Shown: piece after piece, positions 33,559 through 45,477 of the stretch
How positions within the stretch are numbered: the stretch's first letter is position 1
How the letters are laid out: every line of letters starts with the position of its first letter
Assembly: GCF_902459465.1 (NCBI RefSeq)
Contig: NC_047070.1
Span: forward strand, 12,382,001-12,446,000
DNA from: Asterias rubens
Taxonomy: Eukaryota > Echinodermata > Asteroidea > Forcipulatida > Asteriidae
Reading direction: 5' to 3'
Length of the DNA stretch: 64,000 bases
Notes under the pieces: model-generated
What the model was told of the DNA's origin: nothing
Seen by the model: only the letters and a program-made list of their open reading frames with translations
Databases searched by the model: none
Position numbers and translations under genes: made by a program

Positions 33559-36212
33559 AGGTGTTTTCTTGGACCTGTCCAAGGCTTTCGACACTGTTAA
33601 CCATGACATTCTTTTTAGTAAATTAGAGAATATTGGTGTTCGTGGGTTGGCCCTGGAATGGTTTAAGAGCTACTAAACACACAGAAAACAATTTGTTTCG
33701 TATAATTCTAGACAATCATCCGATAAATATATTTCTTGTGGAGTTCAAGGTTCCGTATTAGGTCCTCTATTGTTCATCATCTATATAAAAGATATTTGTA
33801 GTTCGTCTAGTTTGATCTCATTCTGTATGTTTGCAGATGACACAAGCCTTTTATATAATCACCATAATGTTGACGTAGCTATACAAAACCTTAACACAGA
33901 GCTTGTTAAAATAAGTAACTGGCTTCTAGCAAATAAACTGTCAATTAATGTTCTTAAAGGGTCATTCCATGTCAAATCAACCAGTGGTCCCCAGGTGACC
34001 CCCTCATATTTTGATGAAACTTCATCAGAATGATTGGATGTGGCTCAAATGAACACATACAAAAAAGCTAAGTCATACTCCATGTCGTTTTCGAGATATG
34101 ATCCTTTGAAATTTGGTCGAGGCGGCCATTTTGTGCGCGCGCGAGTCGCAAAATGTGGTTTTTGATATAATTTCCGACTTTGAAAACTCATAATTTAGAT
34201 TTTGTACCAGGTAGAGAGCTCAAACTTGGTATTCCATCTTACTTTTTGCCAAATTTCATGAATCTGCACTCAATTTAAATGTATCTCCTTTAATTTTCTA
34301 GTTATGGTCACCCAAAGTAGGCACTTTAATCAGCCAAAAATGTTTTTTGTGATAATTGGGGTCACCCTGTGCCCACATGAGGGGTCAAATGAAACCTATA
34401 TTCCCTAGTTATTATCTATGGGTGCATGTCTTTACCCATAAGCAATTATAAGCTCACCAATGCATTCATTTAGAAATAGCATGGACCCAAAGTTGGTTCC
34501 AGCCAGAAAAAGGTCAAAAAGACCCCGCCCGTCTTGACCCCGGTTGACCCCGCGATCAATTGAAACACTTTTTGAAATTGATACCAGTTAAACATATATA
34601 TTATATCTACTTATACACCAATTTTCAGCTTTAGCACTCAACTCCTTCATGGTGTGGTGGCAATTTGAATATTATATGTTTTTGGCACATTTTATGGTAA
34701 TATCATACAGTATACATGTACATGTACATTCATGTACACATGTACAATACATGGTAATATATGTTTCATCATTCTGATGAAGTTTCATCAAAATCTGAGA
34801 GGGTCACCTGGGAACTTTTCTGAAAACTGGTTGATTTGACACGGAATGACCCTAAAATAAACTCTATAATTGTTTGTGCCAGGCAAAGAAAATATGTGTG
34901 CCATGTACCCCTCTGTTTAAATGGCAGTGCTCTCAACAAAACAAAGAGTTGTAAATTCTTAGGTATTAATATTGATGAGAACTTGTCCTGGAAAAAACAC
35001 ATAGATGTTTTAACCACCAAAATCTCAAAAAATGTTGGTATTATGAGTAGATTGAAATATTTTCTACCGCAAAAGATTTTGTTAACTTTATACAATGCAT
35101 TCATTCTTTCATATTTAAATAACGCAATATTATCCTGGGGTCACGGAAAGGCACTATGTAACAAACTTGTACTATTGCAAAAGAAAGCCGATAGAAGTAT
35201 TACAAAAGCTTATTATCTTTCTCATTCAGCTCCTATATTTGCCAAACTTAAAGTGCTCAAATTTAATGACCTGTATTGTCTGAACTTGGGTAAATTCATG
35301 TTCAAGAACAAATACCGCCTGTTACCTAATAGCTTTAATGAAATGTTTACTTTAGCTTCATCGATACATTCTCATGGTGCTCGTAAAGCATTGAAGGGGG
35401 ATCTGTATGTCAATCACAATAGAACTTCAATTCATAAAAATAGCGTTGTGCAAAGAGGAGTAGAATATTGGAATAGTCTTCCCATACATTTTAAGCAACC
35501 TTCTACAATCAGTACATTTTCAAGAAAACTTAAACACTACTTGCTAGATACTTATCTGTAATGCCATCAAAATCTAATGTTGTTCTATTTAATCGCTTGA
35601 TTTGTTTGGTCTCGGCTGTCAGCTTGTGTATACCTGTGTGTCTGTTTTGTCTCTCAAATAGGGATACTTTGGTACACTTTTGGTAGTAATTGGCGTCTTA
35701 CTTCACGAAAGCATGATGTATTTTTTTTTGGGTCATACTGTTGCATTATTTTGTTCTCTGATTTTTATCATCATTGAAATTAGGCATATTTATGTACAAT
35801 TTAATCGGCAATCACTCTACCTGTATTTTCAAGAAAAAAAACTACAATAACTACTACTCAAATGCATATTCCTTATAACCTTATATTTCATGACTTTAAT
35901 AGTACAAGTTGATTTAATGGTGACTTGCCTTTGTGTTGTTTGTAGGCCTACACCTATCGTCTGACCATGTTGTCCCTTGTCTTTGTTTGTGTTCCTTGGT
36001 ATCATGTTTGTCTGTCAATAGGTTAGGGCACAAAAGCATTTTGCTTAAACCTTACACCTAAATGTTGTCTTTAAATTACTGCTTATTTATTTTTTGAAGT
36101 ATTGTGTACCTAATCATACCTCATACTATATTGCTTGTTTTAAATTTTGACATAAATGTACGCTATTGTATTATTGTTTTGTATGACAGCATTGAAATAA
36201 ATGTACTGAATA
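33559..36212 (+). pseudogene. LINE 2 reverse transcriptase, 5'-truncated and interrupted
   Basis: It opens inside [22 protein letters not shown] near 33565, then WFKSY followed by an in-frame stop (33673), VQGSVLGPLLFIIYIKDI, and the active site FCMFADDTSLLYNH (33820-33860). A MITE splits it at 33959-34852. The C-terminal part (34856-35561) has CKFLGINIDENLSWKKHID, LYNAFILSYLNNAILSWG and YWNSLPIHF, ending at a stop. The 3' UTR runs to AATAAATGTACTGAATA at about 36210. It sits in Helitron-like unit 2. I see no clear target duplication, as expected for a 5'-truncated copy. Confidence 0.88.
33959..34852. mobile_element. Non-autonomous DNA transposon in LINE 2, 894 bp
   Basis: Ends GGGTCATTCCATGTCAAATC and its near inverse GATTTGACACGGAATGACCC. 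The inverted arms extend past CATCAGAATGAT on each side (about 80 bp). A 4-bp direct repeat TAAA flanks it (33955-33958, 34853-34856). Removing it plus one TAAA rejoins the LINE reading frame. It has no ORF. Superfamily not assigned. Confidence 0.85.
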
Positions 36213-36348
36213 TATGAAACTTCACACATATGACGGCTGCCTGACGATCAACATGTGTGTAAATTTTGAGGTGATTACAAAAAACTTCACCACACACATC
36301 TTCAAAATGTCCATTTGAAAGCGTTTTTAACCTGCCGCTATCGTTGCG

Positions 36349-36890
36349 GTACCCGCTGCCAAACCATAGGATTCGAACTGCCTCTAGCTACCGCGCAACC
36401 TCGGTAGTCTAGTTGGTAAGACACTGCTCTAGAATTGCAAGGGTCGTGGGTTCAAACCCCACCCGAGTAACATGCCTGTGATATTTTTTCACAGGACTCG
36501 GGAAAGTACTGAGTATACAGTGCTAACACACATCGGTGTATGGGTAAAAACCAAAATTAACATTCTTTATCCCTGATGCAAATTTAACATCTCTTATATC
36601 GTTGCGGTACCCGCTGCCAAAACATAGGATTCGAACTGCCTCTAGCTTCCAGACAACCTTAGTAGTCTAGTTGGTAAGACACTGCTCTAGAATTGCAAGG
36701 GTTGTGGGTTCGAATCCCATCCGAGTAACCTGCCTGTGATATTTTTTCACAGGACTCGGGAAAGTACTGAGTATACAGTGCTAACACACATCGCTGTATG
36801 GGTAAAAACCAAAATTAATATTCTTTATCCCCGATGCAAATTTAACGTCTCTTATATCGCTGCAAAAACATAGGATTCGAACTGCTTCTA
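36349..36890 (+). repeat. Tandem tRNA-derived SINE family B, two and a part copies
   Basis: Units of about 240 bp start at 36349 and 36597 (TTGCGGTACCCGCTGCCAAA), with a third start at about 36855. Each has an A box TAGTCTAGTTGG, a B box GGTTCAAACCC or GGTTCGAATCC, the core CATGCCTGTGATATTTTTTC then ACAGGACTCGGGAAAGTACT, and a tail CAAAATTAA with CTTTATCCC. Pol III promoter boxes are intact. Head-to-tail repetition is unusual for a SINE. Confidence 0.85.
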
Positions 36891-37054
36891 GCTGATGGTA
36901 TGTCGTTACAAATCAAATCTGTTTGGCTTGTTCACTGGCCTGCCTATCGGGTCACTGTCGGCGTTCCTGAGGGGCGGTTAGAAAGCAGTCTGCTCTCGGG
37001 TTGTGAAGGAGCATTGTGAACAGGGGTTGGTTTGGTAGAACTCAGAGGAGCTGG

Positions 37055-37740
37055 TCACAGATGAATCCTGTAACCTCTGAGCTGACTTCCACTTTCCGTT
37101 TCCACATTGTAGGATCGAGGAGTAGTTGATTTGCTCATAACTCTACCTTGGCTCCAGGTTTTGTTAATCGGATTTTGGATGTAGATGGGTTGGTCATTGA
37201 GAAGTTCTTGGATAGGGGTACTGGTAGAGCGTCTGTTGTAGTATTGCGTTTGCGAAGACTGGTCTGCCTGCAGTATATCTCGCACATCTTCTCGATCTGG
37301 TGGAGGGTGCTGAACTGAAGGTAGTGTCATCTTGTATTTCCTTCTGTTCAGTAGCTCCGCAGGGGATGCAAGGTTTGCCTTGAGTGGAGTTGCATGGAGA
37401 GTTAGGAGGGCTAAGTTGGGATCGTCCCCCGACTCTCGACATTTGGTGAGGACTCTCTTCACTGTTTGGATATGTCTTTCAATGAATCCATGACCTCTGG
37501 GGTAGAACAGTGAGGAAGTTTGGATCTGAAATCCGTACTGCTGTGCTAGGGCTCGGAATTGGGAAGAGGTGAACTGCGTGCCATTGTCACATAAGATAAC
37601 CTCTGGGATGCCTTGTTCGGCAAAAAGCACACGTGAAACTCTTGTGATGGTGCTTGCGGTGAGGTTTTCAAGTTTGCGGAAAAACGGAAATTTCGAGAAA
37701 TGGTGTATACGGACTTTCATCTCTGGTATCTCATGCTTTT
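37055..37740 (-). pseudogene. Gypsy 2 integrase, 5'-deleted
   Basis: The open frame has VLFAEQGIPEVILCDNGTQF (second catalytic Asp), QYGFQIQTSSLFYPRGHGFI then ERHIQTVKRVL (catalytic Glu context), and a C-terminal QTQYYNRRS block. The N-terminal HHCC finger and first catalytic Asp are missing, so it is inactive. Confidence 0.88.
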
Positions 37741-38812
37741 CCACAGGGGAGTGTTGAGAGTGCATCCGCAATGACCATTTCTTTACCAGGCTTGTAGCGT
37801 AGTTCTATATCGTAAGCCTGTAGACGCAGAAGCATGCGCTGTAGTCGTGGTGGGGCCTGCATTAAGTTTTTCTTGTGGATATGCTGGGGTGGGCGGTGGT
37901 CACTTTCCACAATGAATCGTCTGCCGTACAGGTAAGTATGAAACTTCTCACATCCGTACAGGACTGCTAGTAATTCTTGCTCTATGTTTGCATATCGTGT
38001 CTCTGTTGGTGTAAGAGCTTTTGATGCAAATGCTATCGGACGACCTTTTTGTACCAGGGTTGCTCCTAGTCCTCTGGTTGATGCATCAACTTGCAGTATT
38101 ACAGGCTGCTTCTGGTCGTAGTAAGCGAGAGTGGTGTCTGATGCTATCAGAGCTTTGATGGAGTTGAACACTTTTGTGTGTGATGGAGACCAGATGTACT
38201 CAACATCCTCACGAAGGAGTGTCCGCAGTGATGCAGAGAAGGTTCGCAGTTGTTTTCTGTCACCTGGGGGCTGCATAATTTCAACCGCCTTTACTTTATC
38301 TGGGTGGGGTTAACTCCATCGGGTGAGTATATCAGTCCGAAAAAACTACATTCAGTCGTTTTGATGATGCATTTTTCGGCATTCAACTTGATCACCGCAC
38401 GTCTGGTGCTTTCCATAGCTTCATGAAGGTGAAAGTCATGGTCTCTTGCACTTTTGCCGAATAGTTGGATATCGTCAGCGATGCCCACAGTGCTTTCGCG
38501 TACACAATAAGTTTCATCTATCTTTTGTTGAAATACATCCTGACTCATCCTGAGACCAAAAGGCATTCTCAAGAATTGGTATCGGCCAAAAGGGGTGTTG
38601 AATGTGGTAAAATACGTAGATTGTTCATCTAACCCGACGTTCCAATAGCCGTTTCTGGTTTCTAGGATCAAGCTTGCTAAACATTTTGGCATCGGATAGC
38701 TTTAGTATGATTTCTTCGAGAGTAGGCACAGGGTAGTGATCTCTTTTGATGGCCCGGTTGAGGTCCTTGGGATCTAGACATAGGCGCAGTCGGCCGTTGG
38801 CTTTATATCACC
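37735..38812 (-). pseudogene. Gypsy 2 reverse transcriptase and RNase H
   Basis: RT: ETRNGYWNVGLDEQSTYFTT, FNTPFGRYQFLRMPFGL, active site VGIADDIQLFG (an A-D-D variant common in this group), HLHEAMESTRR, KTTECSFFGLIYSPDG. RNase H: VILQVDASTRGLGATLVQKG, RYANIEQELLAVLYGCEKFH, FIVESDHRP and LRYKPGKEMVIADALS. One frame change lies near 38280 between the two blocks. Confidence 0.9.
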
Positions 38813-40381
38813 CAGGCCCGTGAGAGCACATTTTTTCAAGGGGTGCTGGATTTTCCAAATCCATCGATTCGCGGTATGCGAATCCAAAACGGCGTGGGGT
38901 CCGGGGCCCGCTTAAGGGCCCTGGAAGTTTTTTGGTCCTAGATGCTCTGTCGTGCATTCTCATCCATTATTTGCCACTTAAATTTATCTCTTGGAGGTGG
39001 GATATTATCGGTAATTGAAAATAATAATTACCCCACAATGCATTTTATTTAACACAAACACAAAGGAAATACAGCACTATAATTCTACAACGGTTCTTAT
39101 TTTTAAAAAAGCGACAGCTATGTTCCGACAAACCAGGGGGCGTCAATCCGTCTTTCGGGGAGACATAACATTTACGACGTGGGGTCCGGGCCCGCTTTAG
39201 GGCCCCTGAAAAATTTTCAGGCCGTAATGCTCTCTGATGCAATCTAGGGAGTCTAAGGGGTGATGTGCCCCTCTCTCAGATGTTGGAATTTAATGCCTAT
39301 TTCAAGGTATGATGCATCTATTTTTGCTATCATGGTTATTGTACGTAAAAACAATTATAGATTCGCAATATCCATATTGTTTCTGCACTGTAATGCTCAG
39401 ACAGCGTTTCATCCCTATCATCGTCAAAGGCAAGAAAGTTTAGGGGAGGGGGTGGGGGGTTGGTGAGTGTGGTTACATCTATTAAAGATGGAGCCTACTA
39501 TAAAGCGAAACGCAAAGCCTTTTACGGGAAAATTGTGCATTCTATAGATGCTCTGTAGTGCAGTCTTAGGCCAATAAGTAAAGTAAACAAAAGTAAATCT
39601 TCTAATAATACTATAGAGCTGTATCATAATGTTTTAAAAAATTTTACATTGTTTTTTTTAACCTGTTTTCTTGAATAAGTTGAAGAGAACTGCAGCTGGC
39701 TAAGAGTCATACACAAAGTCTCACAGGACAATAGTCATAACAGATGTTTCTTCCACGTATGGCTTAACTGGGACACCACACTTTCTTGTGATATAATAGA
39801 TAAATAACATGAAAATTATAGAATAGCAGGATTTAGGCTATACAGAAAAAATTGTGTACACATGACATTAACGGAGGTCGGCCGCTCAACCGTTGACTTG
39901 TCTTAGCCATCCGTCGAGTTGTCTCAAAGTCAAGTTGTTTGCACCATCGAGTTGTTCAAACGGACGACTTGTCCGATGGACGAGTTGTCTACCATTCGTA
40001 CGAGTTGTCTACCATTCGTACTAAGAACCGGCGGCAGTGCACAGACTTCACAACATCGCGATCGACATACACACAGCTAGACGTCTCCCTCCCTCTTCAC
40101 GCATGGCATTAGACGTATAATGTGTTTTTAAAAGCAGTTCTATCCTATCCTTGCTGCATGATTTTAGCGTAGCTGCGCCGGCTAGTGGGAGCTAAAAATT
40201 GATTTGTTATAAACTGTTACCCTTTTTTTCACTCAGGGGTTTTAGGGGCGAGTTAAAAATAGTTATTATGTTACAACCATTAACGTTCGAAAAGTAGGGG
40301 TGCTTTAGCATACTCCAGCACCCCCTTCATTTTTGGTAGGGGTACTGCAGCACCCACAGCACCCCCGCTCTCGCGGGCCTG
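38813..40381. mobile_element. hAT-like non-autonomous insert in Gypsy 2 RT, 1,569 bp
   Basis: Ends CAGGCCCGTGAGAGC and, inverted, CAGGCCCGCGAGAGC. An 8-bp flanking duplication (ATATCACC at 38805-38812, GTATCACC at 40382-40389, one mismatch) is the normal hAT size. Subterminal GGGGTGCT repeats occur on both sides. The inside is composite: GTGGGGTCCGGGCCCGCTT-like blocks at 38895 and 39180, and 39620-39800 resembles part of the element at 52.4-52.6 kb. No transposase. Confidence 0.85.
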
Positions 40382-40389
40382 GTATCACC

Positions 40390-41429
40390 AGTGAGTTAAC
40401 CCAGTGTGTTGGCTTGGAAACTTTCATGATAATCGCCTTGGATTCCATCTCATCTAACTCTCCCATGAGTTTATCTCTGATCTCCAAGGGGACCCTACGT
40501 GGTGGGTGTATAACCTGTCTAGCTTCCGGATCGAGAGTGATGTGGTATTTAAAGTTCTCAAAGCAGCCAACAGTGCCATCGAAGTAATCGGGATACATTT
40601 CGAGGAGGTCAGATTTACTCCCAATATTCGGCCTCTCGAGCAGTGGTGTATTTCTGTGGATGTATTTCGGAGAACGATGTAGTGTTGGTGATTCCGATGT
40701 CGTCACCAATGGGTCAGCGAAGTGGACGCGTTGATTGCTACATGTGTCTGTCGTGAGCTTTTCCTGTTGATGTTGGACAGGATTATTTTTCTGCCCATTC
40801 TCCACCACAGTTGTTGTTTCCACTGCACAGTGAAGTGTGATCAAGTGAAGGGCTTGGCATGTCTTTAAGCCAAGGATTGCTGGCCCCGCTGCATCAGTGA
40901 CGTAGAAAACGCAGTTGTGCTTTGTGTCGTTGTACATGCATGGAATTTTCACTGTGCCCAGTTGCTTGATCTTGGATCCGCCGTATGCAGCGAGTGCCAT
41001 CTTGCTACATAGTTTCCAGAGTGCTGGGCTCTGGGTTCCCGTTACTGTCCAATTTCTCTGGAAAAATAATGCGGAACAGATGGACGGGTAAAAGATTGCT
41101 CTGTGCATCAGTGTCTACTTTGCACCGGAGCATGATTGGTTTTCTGCCTTTCTGGTTTATGCGTAACTTTGCATTTACTTCATCTCTCGTGTCATCGGAC
41201 GAGCCAATACTGCTGACTTCTATGGTGCCAATGGTGAGGTATTCATCAACAATTTCATCCTCGTTAAGGTAATGCACTCGTCTGCGTGGAGATTTGTGGC
41301 GAGGTTTGCCTTTTGGGGGTTTCCTACATCTGCATACTGATTGCCAGTGGTTGTCTTTCCCACAGTTTCGGCATGTGCTGCCATAGGCGGGGCAGTTGCT
41401 CTTTGGTACTAGCTTCTGCACTCGGCCGC
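40390..41429 (-). pseudogene. Gypsy 2 zinc knuckles, protease and RT start
   Basis: Two CCHC-like knuckles are present: a C-x-x-C pair near 41440 and CRNCGKDNHWQSVC near 41340. The protease region has LRCKVDTDAQSNLLPVHLF; D-T-D in place of D-T/S-G would impair it. A later LGLKTCQALHL block fits the end of the protease. The RT start shows FKYHITLDPEARQVIHPPRR and KPTHWVNSLV, where the 38813-40381 insert interrupts. Confidence 0.8.
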
Positions 41430-42071
41430 AATTGTAGCATGTAGGCAGTTTGTTCCTGGCTGTTTTGATCTGGTTGTGCGTGATGCATTTATGGACTTTT
41501 CAGTCGTGCCGGCTTGTTTCTGGTAGGGACTTGAGTTGATTGGTAGTTGCTTCATGGCTTTGAGCAACATCGATGGCATCATTTAGTGTTAGTTTCTCGT
41601 CCCCTCCTATCAGCACTTTCTGTACGTCTTTGTGTGACATTGCCAGATCAATTGGTCAACAAGACGATCTTCCATTTTTTTGTCCTCTCTGTATTTGCAT
41701 TTGACAGCTATGGCTTTCATCTTTGTCACAAAATCAGCAACTGCCTCATCGACATTTTGTCGCATGTCTTGCAATTTGTATCGGTAGATTCGCTCTTTTG
41801 ACCTTGGTTCCAAGTGTTGCTGGAAGCGGGACAGTAGCTTATCTGGCTTTTTTCTGTCTTCCTCTTCTTCAAAGGTCCAGCTATTGTATTTATCTAAACC
41901 TTGTTCTCCTACCCATAGAAAGAGATAGCTTGCTCTCTCTTCATCATTTGCAGATTTTAGTACGCTGGAAAACATGAGTTCACATTTTTGTTTGAACCTG
42001 GAGAACGTTACTACAACATCTGGCGCTTCCCAGTCCATCTGGGGAGCTGAGACTGCAGAGCTGAATGCCAT
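41430..42071 (-). pseudogene. Gypsy 2 gag
   Basis: The 41610-42071 frame opens MAFSSAVSAPQMDWEAPDVV, then FSRFKQKCELMFSSVL, DKLLSRFQQHLEPRSKERIY, KLQDMRQNVDEAVADFVTKM and KKMEDRLVDQLIWQC. This is the retrotransposon gag (capsid) layout. The frame breaks before the nucleocapsid part. Confidence 0.85.
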
Positions 42072-42230
42072 TGTAATGTGTTGTATTACACAGTATAGTA
42101 TAATTTATAGTTCTCAGTTCTGTTTTTAACGTTTTGATTTAACGTGAGCGAAAATGGCAAGAAAATCACACATTTATATGATGACTTTGTTTTGCTACTC
42201 ACATAAGTCTTCAGTTTACCGCTGCCACCA

Positions 42231-42430
42231 TGTAATGCCTCCTGCTGGCATTTAGACAGAGGGACTGAGCTTGTATCATGAACTTTGGTAGTTTTAATCA
42301 CGTTAACACTTGGCATACATGTTCAGGGAAAGGTACATGAGTGAGGGGTTAGACTCTAGAGGACGCTAGTCCTGTATGTATGCATGTGTGAATGTGACAT
42401 GCACCACTATTGATAAGTGGTCAAGGGGAC
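42231..42430 (-). repeat. 5' LTR (inner part) of Gypsy 2
   Basis: The inner edge is fixed by GGCATTACA followed by TGGTGGCAGCGGTAAACTG (primer-binding site at 42213-42230). The outer edge cannot be fixed without a second LTR and may lie anywhere from 42.4 to 42.5 kb. Confidence 0.6.
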
Positions 42431-43017
42431 CCGACAAATAAAAGCGAAATAACGTTAATATCAAAGGTGCTGGGGCCAATGATACGGAGTGAATTGGACC
42501 AATTTATGGGGCTTTATTCAAACACACACGATTGTTCACTCATTCATTTGACTGTAAACTAACATTACGCCTATTTGTCACCAAAGCGAAATCAAAATGG
42601 CCGGCGATCTGTACACGATCACGTGATCTAATGCAACAACGGCTGTTAGTTTACATTTTTATAACATATTGGTAATTGTATTGATCAGTGCACTGAAAAT
42701 AATGTAGCCTGTTGCAAAATAAATATCAACTAAAACAAATCGATCCGCCGCGGATGGGAACGCTAATTTTGGTTTCTGTGAATTTCTCCTTGATTGTATT
42801 TTTTTCAAAAAATTCCTTTTGGTAAACCTGACTTTAAATAAGGGAATCAATGTGTGGCGAAGAGGTTTCCAACTAGTGGTTTAATCCCAACGAGGCCTGG
42901 TTCTTGATCATTTTACCAAGACGAAGTCGAGGTAAATTATATTCAGAAGTCAGTAGGTCATCTCAATGAAAAAATATGTTCATAATCTCTCTCTCTGCAT
43001 CTGTTTACAATCCTTTA
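42431..43017. other. CIAO1 intron 1 stretch, no recognised feature
   Basis: No ORF with a domain and no repeat matching elsewhere in the window, apart from the unknown outer end of the Gypsy 2 LTR. Confidence 0.45.
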
Positions 43018-45124
43018 TTAGGTGTTCGGGCCAACAGCCCGGAACACCTCTTATTAGGTGTTCGGGGCAACGGCCCGGAACACCCCTTATTATTATTTTT
43101 TTTCTTCTTATTTTTCTTCACACTTCTTCTTCTTCTTCTTCTTCTCAGCATCCCTTGTCCGCTAACAGAAACAATTTTCCCAAACTCGTATAAACTTGAA
43201 ACTTCGCACATAGTTAGATATTTATTAAGAGAAGAAAAATGTGTAGTTACGTCATCCATTCTTGAGTTAAGAAAATTCAAAGTTTATTATTTCAAAAAAT
43301 CATAACTTTTGATCTACATGATGGATTCCTACAATCGACACATCATCGGAAAGGTCGTTCAAAACTCCGTAAACGCCTCGCAGACATGACCCCATTTTGA
43401 TCTTGTCTTCCGGTTCAAAATCAAGGTTGAACAATCTAAAATTCATATATAAAGGACTACAACATTCCCCCATTGATTGCGCGTAAAGATTTTACAATTA
43501 CATGTTGTACTTTGTCACCATGTGTAAGTATGCGGTGCATTGCGGTCACCACGTGTATTGAGGAGCATAGTCACGCTCTGCACCACGTGTTTATCGTTTT
43601 AGTCTGCATTCGAGGCGTTTTCAACATAATGTCAGGTACATTTGCCTTTCGGTTAGTTAGTCTATTCTACAGTCGTAAATTTTTCGTTAGTTCATATTTC
43701 CTCAACCACATCAGCCATTTTGACAATCTATACATGTACATCATATGAAAGGGCTTTACGTACTTAACAAAAATGGACATGTTGGTAAATTTTTCTTGAC
43801 CTTTTGACCTTTTCAAACCGGAAATGACTGTAAAAATGATTTGAAAGGGCGTTATTTACGGGCTTTTAGGTTGAAATATACATCCTTTCTTGCTTTACCA
43901 TCACAGCATACAAGTCTGGCAAAGGTCTGGTTTAAAAAAAAACACTACTGATGACGTCACCAAAAATAAGTGCACCCTCTAGCGGCAGATTATAAACATC
44001 TAAAAATAACCCTTTACTAGATGTTTGTGTCAGAGTTTATGACATTTGTTTCAAAATTGGTATACATAATCTCCTTCATAATGGCAACGTATCCGTGCAG
44101 TCTTAGCTTGATGAGGTCATCATGTGTCAGGTGGTATTGCTTTAAAGGTGCACTTTTCAAAGCTGTATGTATGCCAAACCAATGTTCGACTGAGGTGAAA
44201 CTTGAGTACAAATCTTGAGAACAAAGCAAGGTGGAGTATTTTTTTACACCAGGTTTTTACTCCCGGAAACCGAACACCTACAGTTTGTTTTAAAACAAAC
44301 TCTAAATTTCTATTTTTTGTTCGTGGTGTAGTTTCAATATAGTCTGTGTTCGAGGCGTTATCATACATTTCCCATTTGATTAGGTAGTCTTCATTTCAGT
44401 CGTCAATACTTCATAAGTTCATATTTCCTCAACCACATAAGCTATTTTGACAATCTTTACATCATATGAAAGGGCTTTACGAACTTCACAAAAATGAATA
44501 TGTTGGTGACCGTTTCTTGACCTTTTAAACTGTCTTCACCCGAAAGTGACTGAACAATGCTTTGAAAAGGCGTTATTTCTTGACCCTTTAGGTTGAATAT
44601 TAACCTTTTGATCAAATAATATAAGTCTGGCAAAGGTCTGGTTTAAAAAAAATAATACGATCAGAGTCACCAAAAATAAGTGCGCTCTCTAGCAGTAGAT
44701 TAAAAACATCTAAAAATATACTTTTACTAGATGTTTGTGTCAGTGTTTAAATGTCAATTGTTTCACAATGGTATACATAATCTCCTTTATAACACCAACA
44801 TATCTGTGGAGTCTTAGCTTGATGACGCCATCATGTGTCACGTGGTATTGCTTTGAACGTCCACTTTTCAAAGCTGCGTGTCTGCCAAACCAAAAGTTTG
44901 ACTGAGGTGAAACTTGGTGTATTGTTAGTTAAGAACATTAACTTCTTGAACTCAAAATGACGTCATGATGACGTCATCATGTTGTTTTGACAATTTTTGC
45001 AATTTTGATAATCTATTACAAATCTTGAGAACAAAGCAAGGTGCAATATTTGTTTTTGACAGCAGGCTTTTACTCCCGGAAACCGAACACCTAGAGTTTG
45101 TTCACAAACTCTGAATTTCTAGTT
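43018..45124 (-). mobile_element. Helitron-like element B, head-to-tail dimer with doubled end hairpin
   Basis: Read on the minus strand, it starts AACTAGAAATTCAGAG (45124) with the hairpin GAGTTTGTGAACAAACTC and GGTGTTCGG. It ends with two tandem copies of a hairpin ending CCCGAACACCTAAT (43018-43090). A second inner start lies near 44325 (GTTTGTTTTAAAACAAAC with TAGGTGTTCGG). The halves 43600-44325 and 44335-45120 repeat each other, for example ATTTCCTCAACCACAT, CATATGAAAGGGCTTTACG and CTCTAGC.G. A CTT microsatellite lies at 43121-43144. No ORF. Confidence 0.55.
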
Positions 45125-45477
45125 ATTATTATTTTTTAAATCATGGCTAATGGTTTATTGGGTACTTACATGCGCATACAGCAACAAAAATCCCTGCTCA
45201 CTCGTGGAATAATGCTTAACGTAGCGCTGAATTCACTGCTTCCGCAAGCGCCAGGTTCTTTGCTTACGTATGGTAAGCAGAGCCATGATCTGGCCCTGCG
45301 CATGCCTGGCGGCAATTTTTTTTTCCCTTTTTTTTAAACCGATTTAGAAGAAACAACTTTCCCATTGATAGCACTACGACACTGGCAATTTCATAGTAAG
45401 CCTATTACAGAAAAAATTGCTGCCTGGGGATGGCGGGGTCATTCATTCTGGGAAAAAAAATCACGCCCCTCCCCTTA

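Larger units (their letters stand above)
36900..42430 (-). mobile_element. Ty3/Gypsy LTR retrotransposon 2, interrupted
   Basis: On the minus strand: LTR edge at 42231, primer-binding site, gag (42071-41430), protease and RT start (41421-40390), a 1,569-bp insert, RT/RNase H (38812-37735) and integrase (37740-37055). No 3' LTR is recognised; the sequence passes into tandem SINEs near 36890. A deletion joins the RNase H end to the middle of integrase. Located in CIAO1 intron 1, same strand as the gene. Confidence 0.88.

Noticed and set aside
43121..43144. CTT microsatellite as a regulatory tract
   Set aside because: A simple repeat inside the Helitron-like element. Nothing ties it to regulation.
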